A DNA stretch of 64,000 bases from Ktedonosporobacter rubrisoli (GTDB lineage Bacteria > Chloroflexota > Ktedonobacteria > Ktedonobacterales > Ktedonobacteraceae). The notes beneath the pieces were generated by a model. The model saw nothing but the letters and a program-made list of their open reading frames with translations, was not told where the DNA came from and made no database searches. The position numbers and the translations under genes were made by a program. The DNA lies in assembly GCF_004208415.1 (NCBI RefSeq), contig NZ_CP035758.1, positions 5,766,001 to 5,830,000 of the forward strand, in the 5' to 3' direction. Shown here piece by piece: positions 27,644 through 35,848 of the stretch (positions within the stretch are counted from its first letter, which is position 1; each line of letters begins with the position of its first letter).

Positions 27644-28222
27644 ATGCAACAACAACAACAAGCTGACTATGATCTGTTGGCTGTTTTTCCTGACGAAGCT
27701 AAAGCCGAGAAAGCTACCCAGAGCCTGCACAAGGCGGGCTTCAGCGAGGGCGAAGTGTACCAGCTAGAGCAAGGAATGATCGGCTCAGGGGTATTTCGCG
27801 AGCACGGTCCAAACGCTTCGCGCAGCGAATTCTTTTTGCAGACCCGGCGTAGCGGCCCTAATCCTCTTCTGGTAGTGCTGCTCGCAATCATCTTTGGTGT
27901 GGTACTTGGTGCGTTGGGCTTCGGGGCAAGTTTTGCCGTACCAGGCCTGCCCGAACCCACCACGCTTATTGCTGGCGTCGTGCTCGGTTTGATTATAGGC
28001 GCTATTATCGGGCTGCTGCGGCGCGGACGTGTACGCGGCGATATCGGCCAGGCGCAGAGAAGCAACAGCCAGCCTCCTGGTAAAGCTGATCTGGGGGCCA
28101 GAACGGTTGTCGCTTTGCGCTTCCCAGATACAGAAGACCTTCCGCGTAAATCGCGGGCAAGGGCCATCCTGCTCAATAGCGGGGGCAAGATTGACCGCAG
28201 TGTCAAACGGCTCACGCAGTAA
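27644..28222 (+). CDS. Small membrane protein of unknown function
   Basis: 192-residue protein. An N-terminal soluble region with an F/A-rich segment (LLAVFPDEAKAEKATQSLHKAGF) resembles general-stress or heat-induced YflT-like folds. It is followed by two hydrophobic helices (about 75-98 and 105-127) rich in Gly and a basic C-terminal tail. ATG 27644 (MQQQQQ) has AGGAG 8 bases upstream; an in-frame ATG at 27617 does not. A TATAAT at 27597-27602 may be the -10 box. Function not recognised. Confidence 0.65.
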   Translation: MQQQQQADYDLLAVFPDEAKAEKATQSLHKAGFSEGEVYQLEQGMIGSGVFREHGPNASRSEFFLQTRRSGPNPLLVVLLAIIFGVVLGALGFGASFAVPGLPEPTTLIAGVVLGLIIGAIIGLLRRGRVRGDIGQAQRSNSQPPGKADLGARTVVALRFPDTEDLPRKSRARAILLNSGGKIDRSVKRLTQ

Positions 28223-28237
28223 GCACGGCTTTCTTCT

Positions 28238-28267
28238 AGAAGGGGACGGTTCATCCGTCCCTCTTCT
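28238..28267 (+). terminator. Stem-loop after the membrane-protein gene
   Basis: The arms at 28238-28249 and 28255-28267 form a stem of about 12 bp with one bulged base and a 5-base loop. The following sequence is only moderately T-rich (ATTTCTAT), so termination may be weak. Confidence 0.55.
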
Positions 28268-28358
28268 ATTTCTATCAGCGCCTCTCTGTGGGCAACAAAA
28301 AAGCCTCTTTCCACCCCATACTTATTGCATGAGCAGAAAAGAGGCCTGCGAAGAGAGC

Positions 28359-28706
28359 TTAAAGAGCCCCGGCAGCTTGGCGCAGGAGCTGAGCAAACAG
28401 ATCATAGTTAAAATCTGTCCCCTGCTGAATTTTGGCAGTAACGCGCTCGCCGTTTGGACTAAGCTCTCCATATCCCTGGGGAATCGAGAGGACCTGGGCA
28501 TTAAAGAGCATGACATTTACCCACTTCTGGGCAGTGTTAAAGACGCAGAGATATTTCCCGTTCTTTTTGTAGTGGGGACGACTATATTGTATGACCTCTT
28601 CGGCATCTGGCACAATTTCTAGAATAATTTGCCGAACACGCTTGCAGATCTCCACCTGCCATGGCTGATTGATCTTCTCTACGTACTCAGTAACTGTTGC
28701 AGTCAT
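28359..28706 (-). CDS. DUF1801 (YdhG-like) domain protein
   Basis: 115-residue protein of the DUF1801 superfamily, related to the YdhG/Fra-type iron-chaperone fold. The pattern EEVIQYSRPHYKKNGKYLCVF near residues 37-57 and a final hydrophobic helix fit the family. ATG 28706 was chosen because GGGAG lies 7 bases upstream; an upstream in-frame ATG at 28724 overlaps that site. Isolated on the minus strand. Role unknown. Confidence 0.75.
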   Translation of the reverse strand: MTATVTEYVEKINQPWQVEICKRVRQIILEIVPDAEEVIQYSRPHYKKNGKYLCVFNTAQKWVNVMLFNAQVLSIPQGYGELSPNGERVTAKIQQGTDFNYDLFAQLLRQAAGAL

Positions 28707-28977
28707 TGTTTCACTCCCTCTCAAAATATCCTGGGATTCGCAATACGATTTCTCTCGTTTCCCAATATTTTTTACTTGCTAGCTTCAAGTTCCTTACATC
28801 TATCTCTTCCAAAGCAAGCAGCCAAAAACGGAAACGCGTAGAGCTCTCTATATCTATTCCAACTCTGGCCAGCTGGATGAGCTTCGGGGATAGAGAGAAG
28901 AGAACCACAGGGAGCAGGCAGAAATTTTCCTGTTTGCTCCCTTAAGCAGGATTTTGAGAGGCCTGAGTTTTGGCGCT

Positions 28978-29730
28978 TCATCCCTTAAATTCTATTAAAC
29001 GTACGCTCTGGGGATCGATAGCGTGCAGCGCTGCCAGCTCCTCCGTGGTTGGAGCTGGTGTCAAAGGCACGCCCTCAGTCTCCACCTTGAAGCCAGTCTG
29101 CGCCCTCACCTCCTCGGCCGAGCTATAGGGATGAATGCTTTCCAGCTGCAGCCGTCCCTCGCGCTTGACGAAGATGCACAGAGGAGTCACTACCCGATCC
29201 ACGTTCCCGGCGGCCGTCACAAAAGCAAGCTCTTCGACAAACGTGCGCGGGTCGTGCCTGGTGCGCCAGAGCAGCGTACGGCGAGCTGTAGGCAGGATAG
29301 CAGCGCTACCGGCGCCCCCGGGCAAGCGTACTTTCGGGCGCTCATAGGGACCAATCACGCTCATGTTGATGCGGCCTGCGCCATCGATCTGAACTCCGCT
29401 TAGAAAGGCAGTATCGAGATCGCCGCGCGCAGACATATCGAAGATCTCAGCCAGCTTGAAAATGACATGCGAGCCATGCGTCAGCCGTGGATCGACAGTA
29501 GTGCGCGGAAGCGTCTCGGGCAACGCATTAATCCCACCAGTAATATTGATATACACAAGATTTGGCGCATGTAGGCGCTGGGCCAGGAGAATAGCGATCA
29601 TGGGCAGCGGAGAGGCTACCCCATGAAATACCCGCTCGCCATCGCGCAATAAACGCGCCATCGCCACAACCATCATAGTATCTTGCGTTAATGTGCCCGC
29701 CTCAGCAGACGAAGAGGGTATGGCAGTCAT
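28978..29730 (-). CDS. Class I CoA-transferase/hydrolase beta-type subunit lacking the usual catalytic Glu
   Basis: 250-residue GctB/IpdB-like subunit. The region that normally carries the catalytic Glu (YESG in the strand after the HAPNLV motif) reads HAPNLVYINITGGINALP, with no Glu. IpdAB, a CoA-thioester ring-opening hydrolase of steroid degradation, also lacks this Glu. This pair may therefore be a hydrolase or lyase rather than a transferase (inference). AAGGTGG lies 7 bases before the ATG. It follows the alpha-type subunit on the same strand with a 60-base gap. Confidence 0.8.
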   Translation of the reverse strand: MTAIPSSSAEAGTLTQDTMMVVAMARLLRDGERVFHGVASPLPMIAILLAQRLHAPNLVYINITGGINALPETLPRTTVDPRLTHGSHVIFKLAEIFDMSARGDLDTAFLSGVQIDGAGRINMSVIGPYERPKVRLPGGAGSAAILPTARRTLLWRTRHDPRTFVEELAFVTAAGNVDRVVTPLCIFVKREGRLQLESIHPYSSAEEVRAQTGFKVETEGVPLTPAPTTEELAALHAIDPQSVRLIEFKG

Positions 29731-29790
29731 CGGCTTACCACCTTTCCAGAGTGCAAACGTTCTTAACCTTCTCGTGCATAGAGAGCATTC

Positions 29791-30636
29791 TCAGCTCTGC
29801 GGGCTGCGCGAAAGAAATTGCTCCTGCGGGCTTGCCGAGAGAATATGTTCAGCGAGCCAGGCCTGATAGCTTGCGGAATCGTGGCAAGCGTTAATATAGC
29901 CCTCCAGATAGTCATAGTCATAATCATAGAGATCTCCACAGCTACAGGGATGAGCTCCACGAGGAACAACTACCACATGGCTAACAAATATACCGGGAAT
30001 TGTCGTCAATTCTGGCACGCGCGCCGTCTCTTCTGTACTAATTAAGCGCTCGCAGGTTAGGATCACGCGCCTGGCGGCCCGCGCCATCAGATCGTCCTCA
30101 TAGACTGACCCATAGATGCGCCCATTGCCCAGTTCATCGGCCTCCTGCACATGCAGAATCGCCACGTCGGGCTTGATAGCCTGAATGGCCGCAAGTTCCT
30201 CGCCGCTATAGGGGTCCTGAACTGTCTTGAAACTGCGCGCCTGCATCAAATCCGAAGCCAGCATACCGGCCACAGGCAGAAAAGGAACGCCCTGGACGGC
30301 CGCGCGCAGACCAGTAATCACAGTATAGCAAGCATGCTCTTTCACCTGAATGCGGCCTTGCTCGGCGGCCCGGCGATACTGGGGGGCAAGCCCGAACACA
30401 TTCTCAAACCCGATAAAGCCCGCCGAGACACGATCGGCGACCCCACTGCCAACCAGCAGATCTACGTCATACGCGCCAGCCGTCTTCACCAGCTCCAGAT
30501 GCTGTTTATGCTGACGCACCAGCTCATGAACTGCCGCACAAGGAGCGCGATGGATCGTATTCCCACCCAGGGCCACTATCGAGCTGTCGGCCACAGAGGC
30601 TATAGCTTCGGTCAGGGATGTTTGTTTGTGTGCCAT
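29791..30636 (-). CDS. Class I CoA-transferase/hydrolase alpha-type subunit
   Basis: 281-residue GctA/IpdA-like subunit (COG1788 type). Family signatures include IVALGGNTIHRAPCA near residue 18 and AILHVQEADELGNGRIYG near 180. A His/Asp/Tyr-rich tail follows (SCGDLYDYDYDYLEGYINAC). Paired with the beta-type gene downstream, it should form a heterotetramer acting on an acyl-CoA. ATG 30636 (MAHKQTS) has CCGGAG 8 bases upstream; the in-frame ATG at 30669 lacks a site. Confidence 0.82.
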   Translation of the reverse strand: MAHKQTSLTEAIASVADSSIVALGGNTIHRAPCAAVHELVRQHKQHLELVKTAGAYDVDLLVGSGVADRVSAGFIGFENVFGLAPQYRRAAEQGRIQVKEHACYTVITGLRAAVQGVPFLPVAGMLASDLMQARSFKTVQDPYSGEELAAIQAIKPDVAILHVQEADELGNGRIYGSVYEDDLMARAARRVILTCERLISTEETARVPELTTIPGIFVSHVVVVPRGAHPCSCGDLYDYDYDYLEGYINACHDSASYQAWLAEHILSASPQEQFLSRSPQS

Positions 30637-31131
30637 ATCTCTACTCCGGTCTTCTGAAAAACAATGCACCGCTTCTACAGAGAAGAGTACACCGTGTATC
30701 TGGCGGCGTCAATTAATTCGCCTCGCTCTCAGGATTAGTACAGATACCTCGTGCTCAGCCTCAGACAGCTATTTTCTCCCTCTCAGGATGCAGTTAAGCT
30801 GCTGGGATTGCGATCTTTTTATGAAGCAAGATCAAGCGCGGCCTATCGCTTTATCCATACAGCCCTGATCCGACAAAAGCCAGATAGCGCACAAATACGG
30901 CATTGCTAGAGCGCGTGGCAAAGCCAGCCTGGCCGCGCAGACCGACAATAAAGCGTCAGTATGCGTGAAAAAGCGGGATGAAGCGACATTCCTCGCCCAC
31001 AAAAAATAGGACAGTTTTCCACGGCCCTGGTAAAATGCAAAACACTTGGTTACAATAGACTTAGTAAGTTTACAGCATCAATGCTGAGCTGCCAGGAACC
31101 ATCTTTTACCAAACACGGAGAACACAGGCAT
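30637..31131. other. 495-base divergent promoter region
   Basis: Divergent gap between the CoA-transferase pair (minus) and clpS (plus). On the minus strand TTGACG (30707-30712) and a weak TACTCT (30684-30689) are 17 bases apart and could drive the CoA genes. TACAAT near 31050-31056 could be a -10 box for clpS. No gene was seen. Confidence 0.4.
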
Positions 31132-31440
31132 ATGTCCAAGAACGGGATGACAATTCCTCACGCACAGATCAAACCAGAGGAGATAGTGCGTCACCGTACC
31201 CGACTGCTGCCTCCGTACAGAGTTGTTCTTTTTGATGATGACATCAATGAAATGAATTACGTCGTTTTCGCGTTATTGCACGCGATTAACAGCCTCACGC
31301 CACAGGAGGCTGAACACATCATGTTAACGGCGCATCTGACGGGCAGCGCGATAGTTATTGTTTGTCCAAAGGAAGCGGCTGAATATTATCAAGAACGCCT
31401 CCTAAGTTATAATTTGATAGCAACTATCGAACCGGAGTAG
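31132..31440 (+). CDS. clpS: ClpS-like adaptor of Clp proteases
   Basis: 102-residue N-recognin adaptor that hands N-degron substrates to the N-domain of ClpA/ClpC. The core strand PYRVVLFDDDINEMNYVV and the later HIMLTAHLTGSAIVIV align with ClpS. The pocket Asn (NDD in E. coli) is Asp here (DDD), while the second Asp and the pocket His are kept. Substrate preference may differ. Start codon is uncertain: ATG 31132 has only a weak AGG, and Met6 (31147) is an alternative. No clpA or clpC is adjacent. The sigma-Clp fusion 3.1 kb downstream contains the domain type ClpS binds. Confidence 0.82.
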   Translation: MSKNGMTIPHAQIKPEEIVRHRTRLLPPYRVVLFDDDINEMNYVVFALLHAINSLTPQEAEHIMLTAHLTGSAIVIVCPKEAAEYYQERLLSYNLIATIEPE

Positions 31441-31442
31441 CG

Positions 31443-31509
31443 TATATACTTACAAAACAGCAAGGCGGCCATTCAACGGTCGCCTTCCTCTTTAATTAGT
31501 AAGTATATA
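31443..31509 (+). terminator. Terminator hairpin after clpS inside a longer inverted repeat
   Basis: AAGGCGGCC (31462-31470) and GGTCGCCTT (31478-31486) form a 9-bp stem with one G-U pair. This hairpin is enclosed by a second, perfect 11-bp inverted repeat, TATATACTTAC (31443-31453) and GTAAGTATATA (31499-31509). The two stems can nest. The T-tract is short. Confidence 0.55.
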
Positions 31510-31551
31510 ATTTGTGTCATTAAATGGTGGTTCCGATATATATTTAGGACA

Positions 31552-31580
31552 TTGACTGAAAGGAGGTTAGGTATTAGAAT
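31552..31580 (+). promoter_or_regulatory. Candidate promoter of the universal stress protein gene
   Basis: TTGACT (31552-31557), a 17-base spacer and TAGAAT (31575-31580), about 100 bases before the gene. It is a good match to a housekeeping promoter. Confidence 0.6.
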
Positions 31581-31683
31581 CCATGCAGATGGAAAGCCCT
31601 TAAGATGTTTGCGCAAGTGCTAACTGATACTGAAGGTGCTCGATGATGCTGTTTTATCATGCTCCATCAGGAGGGAAAAAACA

Positions 31684-32193
31684 ATGGTTCACTTATGGGG
31701 TTCCCGAGCCAAGGAAGAGACAGAAATGAGTAAATCGGCTTTGGGAGAAGACACCAGAGGAGACATCGCTGTCGTTATCTGTGGTGAGAAGCTTGATTTT
31801 AACCTGGTCTACCTTGGTTGCCAGATGGCAAAAGGAGCCAAACGTAAGGTCCACCTGGTACATGTTATTGAAGTTCCACGTGCATTGCCTCTAAAAGCAG
31901 TCCTCACGCAAGAATCTGAGCGTGCCGACAAATTACTCAACTCAGCTATGGTCATAGCAGAAAAAGTTGGATGCGACGCAGTTGCTGAAGTCGTTCAGGC
32001 GCGTGATGCCGGTCCCGCTATCGTAGACGAAGCCAAGGATCATCATTGTGCCTTAATCCTTATCGGTCTCGTGCGCAATAGCGATAAGACCCAGTATGAT
32101 CTGGGCAAGACCGTGCCTTTTGTGCTTGCGAATGCAACGTGTCGCGTATGGCTTGTACAGGACCCTGCACCACAGCCAGTAATGGTGGGTTAA
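31684..32193 (+). CDS. Universal stress protein (UspA family), degenerate ATP loop
   Basis: 169-residue single-domain Usp. The N-terminal strand DIAVVICGEKLDFNLVYLGCQMA and the C-terminal VPFVLANATCRVWLV fit the fold. The ATP-binding motif GxxGx9G(S/T) is altered (IGLVRNSDKTQYDLGKT: the second Gly is missing), suggesting a non-ATP-binding Usp. ATG 31684 was chosen for the strong CAGGAGG upstream. Role in stress is inferred from family only. Confidence 0.78.
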   Translation: MVHLWGSRAKEETEMSKSALGEDTRGDIAVVICGEKLDFNLVYLGCQMAKGAKRKVHLVHVIEVPRALPLKAVLTQESERADKLLNSAMVIAEKVGCDAVAEVVQARDAGPAIVDEAKDHHCALILIGLVRNSDKTQYDLGKTVPFVLANATCRVWLVQDPAPQPVMVG

Positions 32194-32418
32194 AATACAT
32201 ATGAGATGAGAGATGAGCCGGATCGCGCTCTGCTAATCGCCCAGAGTTTTGTGTCATCCCTCGGCCCTCGGCCTGGCAGGCCAGAGAGACGGGGATAGTG
32301 TCTCCTGCGCTCCCAATGCTTATGTATGTTACAATAGAAACGTGTCAAACGTGTTAACTTGTGTCCCTTGCACTTTTTATCCGTACATATCACGTTTTTT
32401 ATTGGGGAGACAACGAAG

Positions 32419-33018
32419 ATGACAACAGATTCTCATGCGAGCAGCCCTTCTTCTCGACCACATCGGGATTATTACACCGCTCTCTATCAAGCGGCGCTGA
32501 CAATCTCCTCAAGCCTCGAACTAGATCAGGTACTGGAGAGTGTGGTAAAGAGTATTACAGAAGCTATGCAGGTCAAGGCCTGCGTGTTGCGTCTGCTTGA
32601 TCCGGAAACCGGCCAGCTACGATTAAGCGCAGAAAGTGGTTTAAGTGGCAACTATCTCGCAAAAGGACCAGTCGATGTAGTGCATAGCGCTATCGATAGC
32701 GCGGCGTTGGGCGGCTCCCCTGTCTTTATTCCCGACGTCAGGACAGATACGCGCTTCCAGTATCAAGAAGCTGCCGCGAAAGAAGGGATCGTGTCTGTCC
32801 TCTGTGTTCCATTAGAGGTTCGTGGCGAGGCCATTGGCGTTTTGCGTGTCTATACCAATAAACCTGCTATCTTCCATGAGGACGATATTCAATTCCTCTC
32901 GGTGCTCGCCAGCCTGGCTGCCCTGGCCATTGAAAACGCTCGTCTCTACGAGGGAATCAGGAGCAGTTACCACGGCGTCATGGATGCCTTCTGGGGCACG
33001 CATGTTTCTCCATCATAA
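32419..33018 (+). CDS. GAF-domain protein
   Basis: 199-residue protein made almost entirely of one GAF domain (about 25-180), starting with the typical helix LYQAALTISSSLELDQVLESVV and containing SVLCVPLEVRGEAIGVLRVY. No kinase, cyclase or HTH output domain follows, so it probably works as a free-standing small-ligand or redox sensor. ATG 32419 was chosen because GGGGAGA lies 8 bases upstream. Confidence 0.85.
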   Translation: MTTDSHASSPSSRPHRDYYTALYQAALTISSSLELDQVLESVVKSITEAMQVKACVLRLLDPETGQLRLSAESGLSGNYLAKGPVDVVHSAIDSAALGGSPVFIPDVRTDTRFQYQEAAAKEGIVSVLCVPLEVRGEAIGVLRVYTNKPAIFHEDDIQFLSVLASLAALAIENARLYEGIRSSYHGVMDAFWGTHVSPS

Positions 33019-33031
33019 TTGAGGTTAGAAA

Positions 33032-33065
33032 CTCCGCGATGACACAAGGATGTCGGCTCGCGGAG
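33032..33065. terminator. Bidirectional terminator-like hairpin
   Basis: CTCCGCGA (33032-33039) and TCGCGGAG (33058-33065) form a perfect 8-bp stem in the gap between the convergent GAF and DUF711 genes. Confidence 0.55.
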
Positions 33066-33084
33066 GCTATTTCTTCTCTACAGG

Positions 33085-34272
33085 CTATATGCTTTGGATC
33101 AGGGTATTGGTTAAATAAGGTGAGGTAAAGGCTGTGTACTCGCCCGCGCGCTTACCAGGAACGGGGAAGAGGCGAGCTGATAGAGGCTTGCGCAGGCGCT
33201 GGGCAAGGCTGGCCACATCCAGGAGTAGATTGGCGATAGTTTCTACCTGGCAATCCCCGGGCATGGGAATCGTATCAAGGCCCGTGCCACATACTGCCGA
33301 ATACAGTAACAACTGATGCGCATTTACCTGCCCTTCCTCCCACCTTCTGGCCAGGCCAACATCTTCCAGCACTGGCAGCATTAAGCCGCAATATCCACAG
33401 GTGGGCAATCCCGTGCTCTTACAAGCTGCTGTGAGAGCCGCAGCAACGGCCAGCGTCCCGGCAGATCCAAGCTTTCCCTGTCCGCACTGCTCGATGGCCG
33501 TCACGATGCTATCTTCGCCCATCGGGGCAGGAGAGAGGTCGATGCCACCAAATAAGAGATCATGTTCCTGCGCCAGCTCGCGTCCCAGAGCAACAATCGG
33601 CGTGGCATAATCGCGAAGCGCTTCCCGCATGCGATACGTAACCAGCTCTAGATCAGGGACTTCAAGATATGAGGATTGCTGAGGTTTCAAGGCTTGCGCA
33701 ACGATACCAGCCCCCTGGAGCCCAATCGAGAGACTTGAGGCACCAACATGGTAGGCCGCCGGAAAGAATGGGCTGCCCGGAGCCACGCAGGCCAGCATGG
33801 CAAAGCGAAAATTACCGAAGCCCTCTTCTGTCTCTTCGGCCAGGCGCTTGATAATGTGCGCGGTGGGCAGAGCCGCTTCGGTCCGCACCCCCTGCTCTGG
33901 CGTCGCTAACTGGACGGTAAGGTTAAGCGCCTGCGTGGCAATCAGCAGGTCCGCCAGACCTTCAAGGCGCTTGAGCGGAAAGCCTGGGGCCGCAACCTGG
34001 GCCGTTCCCAGGGAACAGAAACCTAGCTGAGCTTCATCTAACTTCTGTTGCAGCTCCTTCACATATTTGAGCAGGGAAGCTGTAGACCATCCAGCAAGAT
34101 CATCGAGAATTGAACGTGTCGAGAGACGAACCGTCTGCACTTCATATCCAGCCTCGCGAAAACGCTGGCTGGCGCTCTGCAAAATATCTCCAGCGCGCCG
34201 AATCGTTGCGGCTGATAGGGGATGCGCTTCCGCCAGACCAAGAGTAATCGTTCGCAGGGGTATAGCCGGCAT
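33085..34272 (-). CDS. DUF711 family protein
   Basis: 395-residue protein of the DUF711 group, cytosolic proteins of unknown function found in archaea and bacteria and related in fold to glycyl-radical-like or PFL-like barrels. Recognisable segments are FFPAAYHVGASSLSIGLQGAG (about 170-190), LLFGGIDLSPAPMGEDSI (about 240) and the cysteine-containing TCGYCGLMLPVLED (about 295). AGAGG lies upstream of the ATG. No operon partner. Confidence 0.7.
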   Translation of the reverse strand: MPAIPLRTITLGLAEAHPLSAATIRRAGDILQSASQRFREAGYEVQTVRLSTRSILDDLAGWSTASLLKYVKELQQKLDEAQLGFCSLGTAQVAAPGFPLKRLEGLADLLIATQALNLTVQLATPEQGVRTEAALPTAHIIKRLAEETEEGFGNFRFAMLACVAPGSPFFPAAYHVGASSLSIGLQGAGIVAQALKPQQSSYLEVPDLELVTYRMREALRDYATPIVALGRELAQEHDLLFGGIDLSPAPMGEDSIVTAIEQCGQGKLGSAGTLAVAAALTAACKSTGLPTCGYCGLMLPVLEDVGLARRWEEGQVNAHQLLLYSAVCGTGLDTIPMPGDCQVETIANLLLDVASLAQRLRKPLSARLFPVPGKRAGEYTAFTSPYLTNTLIQSI

Positions 34273-34546
34273 AAGTGGACCTCTTTTCTCAAATGCATAT
34301 TCTTCAATATTTCCAAGTGCGCTGACAATAGTAATGGGGCGCTATTCTCACTATATCACGCGAGCGCGTCCCTTAAGAAAGGGTATGGAAAGCAGGCTTA
34401 AACTGAAGGTTTCTTTGCCAGGGCATTTCTATGACGTTCGGCAAGAGAAAATGCTGGCCAGCAAGCAGTATTTCTAGCCTGTAACGCTTACCTGTATACT
34501 ACAGTGAAAAACCTGAGAGTCACAGAAAGGAACCATCGCAAGCGCT

Positions 34547-35731
34547 ATGCAGTTCTCCAATCCTTCGCACCGCGAGGATCGCTTACACTGGCTGGCCGAG
34601 ATTTACCGCATACACGCCGCCGATCTCCAGCGCTTTATCGCCAACAAAATCGGCGATCCCACTATGGCCGAGGACCTGACCAGCACAGTCTTTCTCAAAG
34701 CCCTGCGCTGGCTCGATGAGGATCAAGGCGCCGAAAATGTGCGCGGCTGGCTCTACGCGACGGCTCGTACCACCATCGTCGACTACTGGCAAGCGCAGAG
34801 CCAGTACGAGATGCATTCGCTGAGCGGCCTTGAGGAGCAACTGCTCAAGAGCGATGGGCCTACATTTGCCAGCCAGCAGGTCGAGACGCGTGTCCACCAC
34901 CTTCTCAGCCTCTTGCCAGAACGTGACCGCACCATTTTGACTCTGCGCTATCTGCAGGGATATAGCGCCGCCGAGATCGCCAGGGCCCTGGGAACAAGCG
35001 CTGGCAATATACGCGTGCTGCAATTGCGCGCGCTCAGGCGTGCGGCACAAGCGGAGACAACTGAAAGGAACAGGTACTGTATGCAAGAAAAGGAAGCGCC
35101 ATTCGAGGCCTTCGTCAAATTCATGACCCCTGAGAGTCGCCAAGTGCTTGATCTCGCTCGCGAGGAGATGCTCAATCTGAAACACTGGTGGATTGGCACC
35201 GAACATCTGATGTGGGGCCTGGCCAGCGAGGAAAGCCTCAAGTCGTTTCTCACGCCGCTGGGAATTACGCCCGAGCGTATCCATGCCGGCATCGTGTTTA
35301 TCTTCGACCGTCAGGGGCAAGCAGGCCAGGCGGGGCAGGGCACACCAGCACTTGCTGACGCCTCTGCCGATACGCTTACGCTGCTCACCCCTCGCGCCAA
35401 ACAGGCGATCTTCCTGGCCGGGGAAGAGATGAAGGACCAGGGAGAACAGAGCATACGCCCAACACATCTTCTGCTCGGTTTGATGAACGAAGGTGAAGGG
35501 ATTGGTGCGGGCCTGATGCGCTCATTAGGCCTCAGTCTCTTACAGGCGCGCACAGCCCTGGTTTCTCCCGCTGCCAGGCAAACTTGCGCTTTCTGCGGTC
35601 GTAGCAGCTCCCAGGTGGCCCGCTTCTTTCCGCCAGAAGTCGGCATTGCCGAGGGCAGCGCAGCGCAGTCAGGCCCCCTCATCTGCGATCTCTGTGTGAG
35701 ACGTTTCCAGGCCATGCTTGGAACTCCTTAA
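34547..35731 (+). CDS. ECF-type sigma factor fused to two Clp N-domain repeats and a ClpX-type zinc finger
   Basis: Single 394-residue frame with three parts. Residues 12-170 are a sigma-70/ECF factor: region 2 (DLQRFIANKIGDPTMAEDLTS) and region 4 (LPERDRTILTLRYLQGYSAAEIA). Residues 193-253 and 280-339 are two repeats resembling the Clp N (R) domain, each starting with TPxxxxxxxLAxEEM and carrying the (T)EHLxxGL/THLLLGL helix. Residues 347-383 form a C4 zinc finger like the ClpX N-terminus (CAFC ... CDLC, Cys347, 350, 380, 383). Clp N-domains bind adaptors and substrates, so the factor may itself be controlled by proteolysis or an adaptor (inference). ATG 35081 (Met179) has AAAGGA upstream and could yield the Clp part alone. 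Confidence 0.85.
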   Translation: MQFSNPSHREDRLHWLAEIYRIHAADLQRFIANKIGDPTMAEDLTSTVFLKALRWLDEDQGAENVRGWLYATARTTIVDYWQAQSQYEMHSLSGLEEQLLKSDGPTFASQQVETRVHHLLSLLPERDRTILTLRYLQGYSAAEIARALGTSAGNIRVLQLRALRRAAQAETTERNRYCMQEKEAPFEAFVKFMTPESRQVLDLAREEMLNLKHWWIGTEHLMWGLASEESLKSFLTPLGITPERIHAGIVFIFDRQGQAGQAGQGTPALADASADTLTLLTPRAKQAIFLAGEEMKDQGEQSIRPTHLLLGLMNEGEGIGAGLMRSLGLSLLQARTALVSPAARQTCAFCGRSSSQVARFFPPEVGIAEGSAAQSGPLICDLCVRRFQAMLGTP

Positions 35732-35848
35732 ACCTATGGATTTCAAGAGGGATGCGCATAGCTGAGCAGAAATAAAAACTTGTGGAAAAGGGCATTTCAC
35801 GCCACAAGCCAATGGTAGCAAATCGACAAACGAGAGAAGAGGAAAAAT

